Positions 11,801 through 20,100 of a stretch of 64,000 nt of DNA are shown here, piece by piece. Every line of letters starts with the position of its first letter. Positions within the stretch are counted from its first letter, which is position 1. The stretch is from Bacteroidaceae bacterium (GTDB lineage Bacteria > Bacteroidota > Bacteroidia > Bacteroidales > Bacteroidaceae), in NCBI GenBank assembly GCA_024683455.1, contig JAIKYE010000002.1, forward strand, positions 1-64,000. Direction: 5' to 3'. The notes below the pieces were generated by a model. It saw nothing but the letters and a program-made list of their open reading frames with translations. It searched no databases and was not told where the DNA came from. The position numbers were made by a program, and so were the translations under genes.

Positions 11801-12268
11801 CTCACATGGAAGAACCTCCGCTTGGATGTTAACTTCAAGTACAGCCTTGGCAACGATGTGTATAACTACCAGCGTTCTAAGCTGGAAGGCATGAATACCA
11901 CCTACAACCAGACTACAGCAGCCCTGCGCCGCTGGACATACGAAGGACAGGTTACAGATATGCCTCGTGCATGTTTCGCTAACACTGAGAACTGGCGCAA
12001 CAACGAGCGTATGTCAGACCGTTGGATAGAGGACGGCAGCTACCTAAAGCTGAAGAACGTACGACTCACCTACAAGTTGCCTTACTCTAACACCTGGCTG
12101 TTAGGTCTGAAGGTTTGGGGTGAAGCCAACAACTTGTTCACCTTGACCAAGTATCTGGGAACAGATCCTGAGATGAGCAGCCACAATGGCATTCTTTATC
12201 AGGGTATTGATACCGGTCTTATTCCACGTGGCCGCAGTTTCAACTTCGGTGTAACCATCAACTTGTAA
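8828..12268 (+). CDS. SusC/RagA-family TonB-dependent transporter (second copy)
   Basis: 1146 residues. The start is MMKNIL at 8828; an internal Met11 (MHKTLKTGLCFLLL) would also give a normal signal peptide ending SVYAQ. A charged linker (about 38-62) precedes the carboxypeptidase-regulatory-like domain (VKGVVTDDATGEPMGGVRI). The plug has TIRGINSINANAQPLIILDG and IQVLKNGTALYGAKGSNGVI. A DQNGDGVINDADKVVIGNP loop lies in the C-terminal barrel, and the protein ends FNFGVTINL. It differs in length and sequence from the SusC gene at 1243-4758, so this is an old duplication or two independent systems in one operon. It is paired with the SusD gene 18 bp downstream. Confidence 0.94.
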   Translation: MMKNILNDTFMHKTLKTGLCFLLLSGLSIPSVYAQDDLESTDGEEEVTVRKAKKPEKQYETKTVKGVVTDDATGEPMGGVRIQALGLERYSTLTEEDGTYTLDIPVFSDAVYAYAEGYNPIQCAVKNGEANIKLIDANFNAYFTEGTTITSQKKITLNETSSITADEDIELRLAGDIHTTLRNGTPGIGNYMTIRGINSINANAQPLIILDGNIMDAQYDRMAAHEGFFNNLIAGIDPDNIESIQVLKNGTALYGAKGSNGVIIINTKRGKSMATKINVRIYGGVELMPSTLSVLTGNQYSTYLSDVLSSIDNLRFNQLNSFPYLDKSPSNYYRKIYSNNENWQDGLYQTASTQNYKLSVEGGDEVGMYALSLGYTTSKANAKGTDMDRLNLRFNTDIEIFPKLKTGLDIAYNQVSYDLFDQGWSEDYSMQNIGSPNVLGVIQAPFISRYSYYYDENLENPEIPASERLQLSKDYAGKYAANWGNYLENPFQFSNAISGTRLNESLRNPYWILQNGGGKIKNYAQNSVININVSPKWQVADNFSISDRFNFQMNRNNEKYYLPIAGTTPYYLEDLGYISSVLKTLFSKETTINNDLRLEWAKNYGAHTIDVFGGWRLNKYSFSYNYMSGYNNSNDKLPTLSKDMDYVHYGGTNDEWSDMTYYLNADYNYKNRYFAEFAVSAQAASRFGNNTKSGIKAFGVCWGIFPSIQLGWLISNEKWFKPSKAVNYLKLTAGFDMSGNDDLDYYAARTYWESQQVTKTTVGLYLKNIANSGIQWETTTKWNVALQGSFLNNRLQAGIDLYWHKTDNLLTQKELSYISGMKDYWTNEGQLTNKGVEFNVNAAIINNKDWKWELGATLGHYKNKITELPVSQTNTITLTDVNGNNVQHIHGYTNSIYGEDNILTAVGYAVGSFYGWQTDGVFASDEEASKAGSLGYLKYPTGIADEDKRYTNFQAGDVHFIDQNGDGVINDADKVVIGNPHPDIYGNIFSSLTWKNLRLDVNFKYSLGNDVYNYQRSKLEGMNTTYNQTTAALRRWTYEGQVTDMPRACFANTENWRNNERMSDRWIEDGSYLKLKNVRLTYKLPYSNTWLLGLKVWGEANNLFTLTKYLGTDPEMSSHNGILYQGIDTGLIPRGRSFNFGVTINL

Positions 12269-12286
12269 TCAGAAGAATATTAGATT

Positions 12287-14695
12287 ATGAAAAAGAAATC
12301 AATTATAAGTCTGCTCATCTGCTGCATGACATTAGGCATGGTCAACACATCATGCCAGGACATGCTGACACCAGATAGTGATCGCCACGCATATACCGTG
12401 GCACAGGATACCCTGTATTCTTACTGGGGTATTCTAAAGTCTCTGCAAAACGTAGCAGAGCGATATATAATACTTAACGAATGTCGTGGCGACTTGGTAG
12501 ATGGTTCATCTTATGTAAGTGACACCATCGCCGCTATCATCAACTTTGGTAAAAATGGCTACGAAGATAAGTACAAAGACGGTGCCTGCGCATACCTTAA
12601 GGTCAGCGACTACTATCACATCATCAATAGCTGTAATGCTTACATTGCCAAGTGTGATACAGCCCTGATGGTTTCTACCGGTCAGCAGAAGAAATACATG
12701 CTGCAAGAATGCGCTCAGGTTCAGGCTATCCGCGCATGGGTATATATGCAGCTTATCTATGCATACGGTAAAGTACCCTTCTATAAGAAGCCATTGCTGA
12801 CAACAGATGACATCAACAACTTCATTAAGGATCCCAAGCACGCTATGGTAGATGCCAAGTCACTGGCAGACTCATTAGGTGCAGATTTGAAGAAAGTCTA
12901 TGCCAGTCTGGATCCTGAGGACATGTTCCCCCAGTATGACAATTACAAGAACGTATGCCATAGTATGCGCGTCATGTTCCCTCTGGATGTTGTTATCGGT
13001 GACCTTTACCTGTTGCAGGGTGACGAGCAGGCTTGTAAAGAAGCTGCTCGCTATTATTACAAGTTCCTGAACTCTAAGTTCTGTGGACCATTGGAATCAG
13101 CTTCATATATAAGCTTAGGTGATCGCGTAGCAAGCATCGATGATGCCCAGTACAGCTATTATGGAAACCCCTATACAGAGTCAACCCATTCATTAAGCGG
13201 CGGACGTTATCGTAATGAGGCCATCACATGTATCCCAAGTAATAAAGGACGCTTGGAGGGTCATGTATTTACCGACCTCAACCGTCTGTTTGGTTTCACA
13301 CCTACCCTAAGTGCAGGTGGCGGAAGCGGTGAAGATTCATATTCAAGTGTCAGCCTTAGCTACATGACTAACGGGTATCGCCGTGAACTACTCCCCAGCA
13401 GGGGCTATGAAGCATTGTGCGACAGTCAGAAGTACGAGTGCTATATTGGACAGAGTTCAGATGATGCCTATCAAGAGCTGATAGAGATGCCTGAGGTGGG
13501 AGATGCACGTCGTTCTTGGATTTACTTACCAACTCTCAGCACTTTAACAAGTACGCTATTACTGATGCCCCGTAGTGAGCAATTTACACTGCCACAGGGA
13601 GAAAACACCCTGTATGGAAAAATGGTTTGCAAGCAGAATCCACGCGGTGCATTTAGTACTACCTATCCCGTGATTTATCGTAAAGCAACCGTTTGGCTGC
13701 GTTTTGCAGAGGCTATCAACCGTGCAGGATTCCCCAGCTATGCATTTGCCATTCTAAAGAACGGTCTGGTAAGTAACAACGCATGTTGGTTCCCCACTTA
13801 TATCGAAGAGAACGAAGCCACATATTCTCTGGGAGATATCACAGATTATGGCATTACAGACAGTCTTTACTATTACATCGACAAAGTTGATGAAAGCGAT
13901 AGCAAGACTTGGAGATATTGGGGCTCAGGATATGGCGAGGATATCACCACACTGGCAGACCTGGATTCACTTGTTACCAGTAAGTATCAAGAGGAAGCTG
14001 ATACTATCAATGCAAAACTTGAAGAAGGCGAAACACCCGTTGAACCCAAGAAATTCAACAAAGATAATGTACGCTATACAGCCAAGGCTATCAGCAACTA
14101 TCCTTCTGAGGAATGTATGAAGGCACTTTGGTATCTGGATCGCCGTGAGGTAAGGGATGCTGCTACAACAGAATTCCTGAACTTTAACAACCAACAATAT
14201 CTCCGTGGTTACGCAGGTTTTGTCATACCATTCTTCAAGAGAAGTATCTATGATAATGGCGGTTATAACTATGCAACTGCTTATACTTTGAGCAATGCTC
14301 AATCGTCAGTCGACTATATCACTATAGGTGTACACCAGCGTGGCTGCGGTATCCTTAGAACCGATGAGCATTTCAGTTCATACAACTATGTAGAAATGGT
14401 TGCCAAGAAGATTAAGGAGAACCATGGTATCACCGTAACCAAGGAGCAGATTTATGATGGAAGCTACAGTGAATACGTGAAGGAAGCCGTAGAGGACATT
14501 ATCATCGATGAGGATGGTCTGGAGCTCGCCTTCGAAGGCTGCCGTTTCTCTGACTTGGCTCGTGTAGCAATCCGTCGTAACGATCCCAGTTTCTTGGCAT
14601 CACGCGTTGCTAAACGTAAAGGAACTACAGATATGACGTTGTACAACATTCTGCTGAACCAGAACAACTGGTATCTACCCTTCCCCGTCGAATAA
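12287..14695 (+). CDS. Large SusD/RagB-family surface lipoprotein
   Basis: 802 residues, clearly longer than the usual 500-650 for SusD. Lipobox NTSC gives Cys23. The N-terminal half carries the SusD helical pattern (VQAIRAWVYMQLIYAYGKVP, about 145-164) and a later one (LRFAEAINRAGFPSYAFAIL). The C terminus has DGLELAFEGCRFSDLARVAI and ends NNWYLPFPVE, as SusD proteins do. The extra length seems to lie in the middle and later parts, including an acidic stretch around 520-600. Last gene of the six-gene operon, followed by a strong terminator. Presumed lid of the SusC pore encoded just upstream. Confidence 0.9.
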   Translation: MKKKSIISLLICCMTLGMVNTSCQDMLTPDSDRHAYTVAQDTLYSYWGILKSLQNVAERYIILNECRGDLVDGSSYVSDTIAAIINFGKNGYEDKYKDGACAYLKVSDYYHIINSCNAYIAKCDTALMVSTGQQKKYMLQECAQVQAIRAWVYMQLIYAYGKVPFYKKPLLTTDDINNFIKDPKHAMVDAKSLADSLGADLKKVYASLDPEDMFPQYDNYKNVCHSMRVMFPLDVVIGDLYLLQGDEQACKEAARYYYKFLNSKFCGPLESASYISLGDRVASIDDAQYSYYGNPYTESTHSLSGGRYRNEAITCIPSNKGRLEGHVFTDLNRLFGFTPTLSAGGGSGEDSYSSVSLSYMTNGYRRELLPSRGYEALCDSQKYECYIGQSSDDAYQELIEMPEVGDARRSWIYLPTLSTLTSTLLLMPRSEQFTLPQGENTLYGKMVCKQNPRGAFSTTYPVIYRKATVWLRFAEAINRAGFPSYAFAILKNGLVSNNACWFPTYIEENEATYSLGDITDYGITDSLYYYIDKVDESDSKTWRYWGSGYGEDITTLADLDSLVTSKYQEEADTINAKLEEGETPVEPKKFNKDNVRYTAKAISNYPSEECMKALWYLDRREVRDAATTEFLNFNNQQYLRGYAGFVIPFFKRSIYDNGGYNYATAYTLSNAQSSVDYITIGVHQRGCGILRTDEHFSSYNYVEMVAKKIKENHGITVTKEQIYDGSYSEYVKEAVEDIIIDEDGLELAFEGCRFSDLARVAIRRNDPSFLASRVAKRKGTTDMTLYNILLNQNNWYLPFPVE

Positions 14696-14712
14696 GACAA
14701 TTCCAAAATAAG

Positions 14713-14746
14713 AAAGAGGGCGCTCAGTAATCTGGGCGCTCTTTTT
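14713..14746 (+). terminator. Intrinsic terminator closing the FAS1/SusC/SusD operon
   Basis: AAAGAG (14713-14718) and CGCTCAG (14721-14727) pair with CTGGGCG and CTCTTT (14732-14744) across a TAAT loop, with a two-base GG bulge and one G-U pair. A run of T follows. It lies 17 bp after the SusD stop. Confidence 0.88.
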
Positions 14747-14769
14747 CATGTAAAGGATGAATTTACTGC

Positions 14770-14857
14770 CTAACGTGGAAAATATTTTTTTCTAACTAGA
14801 GAAAAATATTTTCCTAACTAGGGCGTAAAAAAGGACTAACAGATGAACATCCTAAAG
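14770..14857. repeat. Four imperfect 22-bp tandem repeats running into the comF start
   Basis: Units begin at 14770 (CTAACGTG), 14792 (CTAACTAG), 14814 (CTAACTAG) and 14836 (CTAACAGA), a period of exactly 22 bp each time. Units 1 and 2 also share AAAATATTTT after the CTAAC core. The fourth unit contains the ATG of comF (14843). Two helical turns per unit would place each core on the same face of the DNA. Confidence 0.7.
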
Positions 14858-15529
14858 GATTTATATAATATATTGATGCCTCGCATATGCGTGGTATGTC
14901 GAGGAACACTTGAGCCAGACGAGCACTTTATCTGCACAAACTGCGCCATACAATTGCCACGCTATCCCCTGAAAAGCATTGAAGATAATGAACCACTAAG
15001 AAAAGTATGGAACTTTGCTCCCGTTCAGTATGGTGCTACCTTATTTTATTATAGGCAACAATCAGATTACCATCACTTAGTCACCAATGTAAAGTACAAA
15101 GGTCAGTCAGACTTAGGCATCATGATGGGGAAATGGGCTGCACTAGAAATTGCCCATCTGGGACTGGCAGGGAAGGTAGATCTTATTATCCCAGTTCCAA
15201 CAGACAAGAACAGGAAAAGAGAAAGAGGATATAACCAAGCAGAGATGATTGCCATCGGATTGGGAGAAGGGATGGACAAACCCGTAAAGACCTTCCTAAA
15301 GAAGAAAAACGCGGTAGCATCCCAGACCAAGTTAGACAAGACTGCACGTATAGAAAACGCAACAGGAATCTATCAAGCCAAAATCCCTGAGGCATACAAA
15401 GGCAAAAGTATACTGCTGGTAGATGATGTGTTAACAACAGGAGCAACCATAGGAAACTGCGCCCTGGCTTTACTGGCGGATGACCCGTTGGCAAAGATAA
15501 GCATATTTACCATTGCTTACGCTGGCTAA
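14843..15529 (+). CDS. comF: ComF-family phosphoribosyltransferase-like protein
   Basis: 228 residues, the normal size for the family. An N-terminal zinc-ribbon-like set of cysteines (C16-x2-C19 and C31-x2-C34) is followed by a type I phosphoribosyltransferase fold. The PRPP-binding motif SILLVDDVLTTGATI lies near 190-204 and RKRERGYNQAEMIAIGL near 127-143, both typical of ComF/GntX. ComF proteins are linked to DNA uptake and transformation in competent bacteria, but their biochemical role is not settled, and orthologues are also kept in species not known to be competent. Monocistronic by appearance: a terminator lies upstream and a promoter for the next gene downstream. Confidence 0.9.
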   Translation: MNILKDLYNILMPRICVVCRGTLEPDEHFICTNCAIQLPRYPLKSIEDNEPLRKVWNFAPVQYGATLFYYRQQSDYHHLVTNVKYKGQSDLGIMMGKWAALEIAHLGLAGKVDLIIPVPTDKNRKRERGYNQAEMIAIGLGEGMDKPVKTFLKKKNAVASQTKLDKTARIENATGIYQAKIPEAYKGKSILLVDDVLTTGATIGNCALALLADDPLAKISIFTIAYAG

Positions 15530-15573
15530 ATGTAACGATTTGAAGAAAATTGTACACTTTTTCTTACAAATGG

Positions 15574-15604
15574 TTTGCGGAAATGAAATTTTTGTATAAT
15601 TTTG
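15574..15604 (+). promoter_or_regulatory. Bacteroidota-type promoter for gdhA
   Basis: TTTG at 15574-15577, a 19-bp spacer, then TAATTTTG at 15597-15604, matching the TTTG / TAnnTTTG consensus. This leaves a leader of roughly 45 nt before the ATG at 15657. Confidence 0.75.
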
Positions 15605-15656
15605 CATCCTGAAATAGAATCAGAAACATTAGTATTTGTAAAAATCGTTTTTTAGA

Positions 15657-16997
15657 ATGGACGCAAAAAAAGTATTGGAAGACCTGAAAAGACGCTTCCC
15701 CAACGAGCCTGAGTACCATCAGGCTGTAGAAGAGGTTCTTAGTACAATTGAAGAAGAGTACAACAAGCACCCCGAATTTGAAAAGGTAAATCTGATTGAG
15801 CGCCTCTGCATCCCCGACAGAGTTTATCAGTTCCGTGTTACATGGATGGATGACAAGGGTCAGATTCAGACCAACATGGGTTACCGTATCCAGCACAACA
15901 ACGCCATTGGTCCCTACAAGGGCGGTATTCGTTTCCATAGAAGCGTAAACTTAGGTATCCTGAAATTCCTTGCTTTTGAGCAGACTTTCAAAAACTCTCT
16001 GACAACACTGCCCATGGGTGGTGGCAAGGGTGGTTCTGACTTTTCTCCCCGCGGAAAGAGCAACGCAGAAGTTATGCGTTTCTGCCAGGCTTTCATGCTG
16101 GAGTTGACACGCCACATTGGTCCCGATGTAGATGTTCCCGCTGGTGACATTGGCGTAGGTGGCCGTGAGGTTGGCTATATGTTCGGAATGTACAAGAAAC
16201 TTACTCGTGAGTACAGCGGTGTATTGACAGGTAAGGGTATTGAGTTCGGTGGTTCACTGATTCGTCCCGAGGCTACCGGTTACGGTACTGTATATTTCTT
16301 GCGTGCTATGCTGAAGACTAAGGGCGACAGCATTGAGGGTAAGAAGGTATTGATTTCCGGTGCAGGAAACGTTGCTCAGTATGCTGCTGAGAAGGTACTG
16401 CAGTTGGGTGGTCAGGTAATGACCATGTCTGACTCTGACGGTTATATCTACGATCCCGATGGTATCGACCGCGCTAAGTTGGACTACATCATGGAATTGA
16501 AGAATGTATACCGCGGCCGTATCAAGGAATATGTTGACAAGTATCCTACAGCCAAGTACGTAGGTGACGGTGCTAAGCCCTGGTTCGAGAAGGCTGACAT
16601 CGCTCTGCCTTGCGCTACTCAAAACGAGCTGAACGAAGAGCAGGCTAAGGCATTGGTTGCTAACGGCGTAATTGCTGTTGCTGAGGGTGCTAACATGCCT
16701 ACTACACCTGAAGCTATCAAGGTATTCCAGCAGGCTAAGATTCTGTACTCTCCTGGTAAGGCCAGCAACGCCGGTGGTGTATCTGTATCAGGTTTGGAGA
16801 TGTCACAGAACTCAGAGCGTCTTAGCTGGTCAGCTGAGGAAGTTGACGCCAAGCTGCTTTGGATTATGGAGAACATCCATGAGAACTGCGTGAAGTATGG
16901 TACTGAGCCCGATGGTTACGTTAACTACGTAAAGGGTGCCAACGTTGCCGGCTTCATGAAGGTTGCCAAGGCCATGATGGCTCAGGGCATTGTATAA
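15657..16997 (+). CDS. gdhA: Glutamate dehydrogenase, hexameric class
   Basis: 446 residues, typical of hexameric (class I) glutamate dehydrogenase. It catalyses reversible reductive amination of 2-oxoglutarate with ammonium to glutamate using NAD(P)H in the cytoplasm. Family motifs seen: IGPYKGGIRFHRSVN, LPMGGGKGGSDFSPRGKS (with the catalytic lysine region), VDVPAGDIGVGGREVGYM, and the nucleotide-binding ISGAGNVAQYAAEKVLQLGG. Coenzyme preference cannot be fixed by eye; the GAGNVAQ pattern followed by MSDSDGYIYDP resembles NADP-linked bacterial enzymes. It has its own promoter and terminator. In ammonia-rich gut habitats this is a main route of nitrogen assimilation; asnA elsewhere in the window also fixes ammonia. 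Confidence 0.96.
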   Translation: MDAKKVLEDLKRRFPNEPEYHQAVEEVLSTIEEEYNKHPEFEKVNLIERLCIPDRVYQFRVTWMDDKGQIQTNMGYRIQHNNAIGPYKGGIRFHRSVNLGILKFLAFEQTFKNSLTTLPMGGGKGGSDFSPRGKSNAEVMRFCQAFMLELTRHIGPDVDVPAGDIGVGGREVGYMFGMYKKLTREYSGVLTGKGIEFGGSLIRPEATGYGTVYFLRAMLKTKGDSIEGKKVLISGAGNVAQYAAEKVLQLGGQVMTMSDSDGYIYDPDGIDRAKLDYIMELKNVYRGRIKEYVDKYPTAKYVGDGAKPWFEKADIALPCATQNELNEEQAKALVANGVIAVAEGANMPTTPEAIKVFQQAKILYSPGKASNAGGVSVSGLEMSQNSERLSWSAEEVDAKLLWIMENIHENCVKYGTEPDGYVNYVKGANVAGFMKVAKAMMAQGIV

Positions 16998-17032
16998 GAA
17001 TAGATTATACAACCATAGCAAACATATCTGTA

Positions 17033-17075
17033 GAGCCTTAGCTCGGCGAGATGCCCAGCTAAGGCTCATTTCTTA
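17033..17075 (+). terminator. Intrinsic terminator after gdhA
   Basis: GAGCCTTAGCT (17033-17043) pairs perfectly with AGCTAAGGCTC (17057-17067), an 11-bp stem with a 13-nt loop, followed by a T-rich tract. Confidence 0.9.
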
Positions 17076-17097
17076 TTTTAATTTTCACTTTTCACTC

Positions 17098-17127
17098 TTT
17101 GATTTTACACTTTTTTTTGTACTTTTG
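17098..17127 (+). promoter_or_regulatory. Bacteroidota-type promoter for the receiver/PPDK_N gene
   Basis: TTTG at 17098-17101, an 18-bp spacer and TACTTTTG at 17120-17127, about 20 bp before the ATG at 17148. The spacer is one base shorter than the commonest length. Confidence 0.65.
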
Positions 17128-17147
17128 CAAGTAAAATCACAAGAACC

Positions 17148-20100
17148 ATGCAATTGAAAGATACCTCATTTGTTGATTTGATGCTGAACCGCATCTGCAA
17201 CGTGTTGCTGATAGCCAACCCGTATGATGCCTTCATGCTGGAAGATGACGGTCGAGTGGACGAGAAAATATTCTCAGAATATGCCAGGCTGGGACTACGC
17301 TTCCCTCCCCGATTCATTCAGGTAGCCAGCAAAGAAGAGGCAGAAAGGCAGATGGCTGCAGGTAATATAGACCTAGTCATCTGTATGCCTGCAGCGGAAG
17401 ACAATAGTGTTTTTGACATTGCGCGCTCCATCAAGCAACTGTATGTCAACATTCCCATTGTGGTATTGACCCCATTTAGCCATGGTATCACGAAACGTAT
17501 GCAAAACGAGGACCTCTCGGTCTTTGAGTATGTATTCTGCTGGTTAGGTAACACCGAACTTTTGCTGTCCATCATTAAACTGATGGAGGACCGCATGAAT
17601 CTGGAGCACGATATCAGAAGTGCCGGTGTACAAATGATTCTGGTGGTAGAGGATAGTATTCGTTTCTATAGCAGCATCTTGCCCAGCCTCTACAACTTCG
17701 TCTTGCAGCAAAGCCTCGAGTTTGCTACAGAAGCCCTGAATACCAGCTTGGAAACCTTACGTATGCGTGGTCGTCCAAAAATTGTATTAGCACGTAACTA
17801 CGAAGAAGCATGGCTTCTATATAGCAGATTCTCCAACAATACATTGGGAGTAATCAGCGATTGCCGATTCCCGCTGACACCAGATGCCGAGAAAGACGAA
17901 AATGCCGGTTTCAAATTGCTGAGCGCTATCCGCGCTATAGATCCCTACATACCTCTAATTCTAAACTCTGCAGAAGCAGAAAAGGCACAATTGGCAGAAA
18001 AATGCCATGCGCATTTCATTGACAAGAACTCCAAGAAGATGGCCGTTGACCTGCGAAGTCTGGTACAGCGCTTCTTCGGATTTGGCGACTTTGTCTTCCG
18101 CAATCCCGACACCATGGAAGAGGTGGTACGAATTCACAACCTGAAGGATCTGCAGAACAACATCATGACCGTTCCTGCCCGAAGCTTACTCTACCATATC
18201 AGTCACAATAATGTGAGCAGATGGCTAGCCAGTCGCGCCCTCTTCCCCATCTCCGAGTTCCTGAAAAACATTACATGGGATAATCTACAGGATGTGGATG
18301 CACACCGACAAATTATCTTGGACGCCATTGTTGCATACCGACGAATGAAAAACCAAGGTGTTGTGGCTGTATTCCAACGAGAACGCTTTGACCAATATTC
18401 CAACTTTGCCCGTATAGGTGACGGAAGCCTTGGCGGAAAAGGACGTGGTCTGGCTTTTATAGACCACATTCTGATGCGACATACCGACCTCAACGAATAT
18501 CCAGGTGCACAGGTACGTATTCCCAAGACAGTTGTTCTCTGTACAGACATCTTTGATGAGTTCATGGACACTAATGAACTCTACCAGATAGCACTGAGCG
18601 ATCTACCCGACGAGACAATCCTTCAACATTTCCTGAGAGCACGACTTCCCATGCGACTGTTAGGCGACTTGGAAGCCTTCCTTTCCGTAGTAAGCACCCC
18701 CATCGCCATCCGTAGCAGTAGCTTGCTGGAAGACTCTCATTACCAGCCCTTTGCCGGAGTCTATTCCACCTATATGATTCCATATAGTGCAGACAAATAT
18801 GAACGTCTCTCTATGTTGGCAGGAGCCATAAAAGCTGTATATGCCAGCGTCTTCTATCAGGGAAGCAAGGATTACATGACAGCCACCAGCAATGTCATAG
18901 ACCAGGAAAAGATGGCTGTAATCCTACAGGAAGTAGTAGGCGAGCAGCATGGCGACCGTTTCTACCCCGTGATAAGCGGTGTGGCACGCAGCATCAACTA
19001 CTACCCCATCGGCGACGAGAAAGCCGAAGAGGGTACCATATCCCTTGCCATGGGACTTGGCAAATACATTGTAGATGGCGGCGTAAGCCTGCGTGTATGC
19101 CCGTACCACCCCCATCAGGTACTCCAGATGAGCGAAATGGAACTGGCATTACGCGACACACAGACACATTTTCTGGCTCTGAGAACCAAGGAGGAAGAAG
19201 GTGACAAGGAATTCAAAGTTGACGATGGATTTAATCTGGTTAAAGTTCCCGTTCGGGAAGCTGAACAAGACGGTACCCTACAGTGGATATCTTCTACCTT
19301 CGACCCTTATGACCAATGCATCTACGACGGATACTACGAGGGCAAAAACCGTAAGATTGTATCCTTTGCAGGCGTACTAAAACATGAGGTTTTCCCACTT
19401 CCTGAACTGATGCAGAAAGTTCTCAAGTACGGGCAGGACGAGATGAAACGCCCCGTGGAAATAGAATTTGCAGTGAACCTGCATGCTGATAAAACAGGTG
19501 AGTTCTATATGTTGCAAATCAGACCCATGGTGGACAACCGTATGGAACTGAACGAAGATATCACCCAGATTCCTGACGAGGAGTGCCTGCTACGTTCTCA
19601 TAATGCCATTGGGCAAGGAGTGTTCACAGAGATAAGAGATGTGGTCTATGTAAAGACCGATGGCTACACCCCCAGCCAGAACTACGAGATTGCCGAAGAA
19701 ATTGAACGTATCAACCGTTCTTTCTTACAAAAGCCTTCCAACCCTCCTGAGGGGGAGGGACCAAAAGCCACGCAGGGAGATTTAGAGGGAGCAACCTCTT
19801 ATATGCTCATAGGTCCAGGACGTTGGGGAAGCAGCGATTCATGGTTGGGCATCCCTGTCAAATGGCCGCATATCAGTGCTTCACAGATTATAATTGAAGC
19901 TGGATTAGATAATTATCAGGTAGACCCCAGCCAAGGCACGCATTTCTTCCAAAACCTGACATCATTGGGAGTATGCTACCTTACCATAGATGCTTTTCGC
20001 GGTGATGGCATTTACCGTCAGGACGTCCTCAACCAGCTCCCAGCTGTTGAAGAGACCAAACACGTACGTCATGTTCGCTTCCCCCACCCCCTGACAATAA

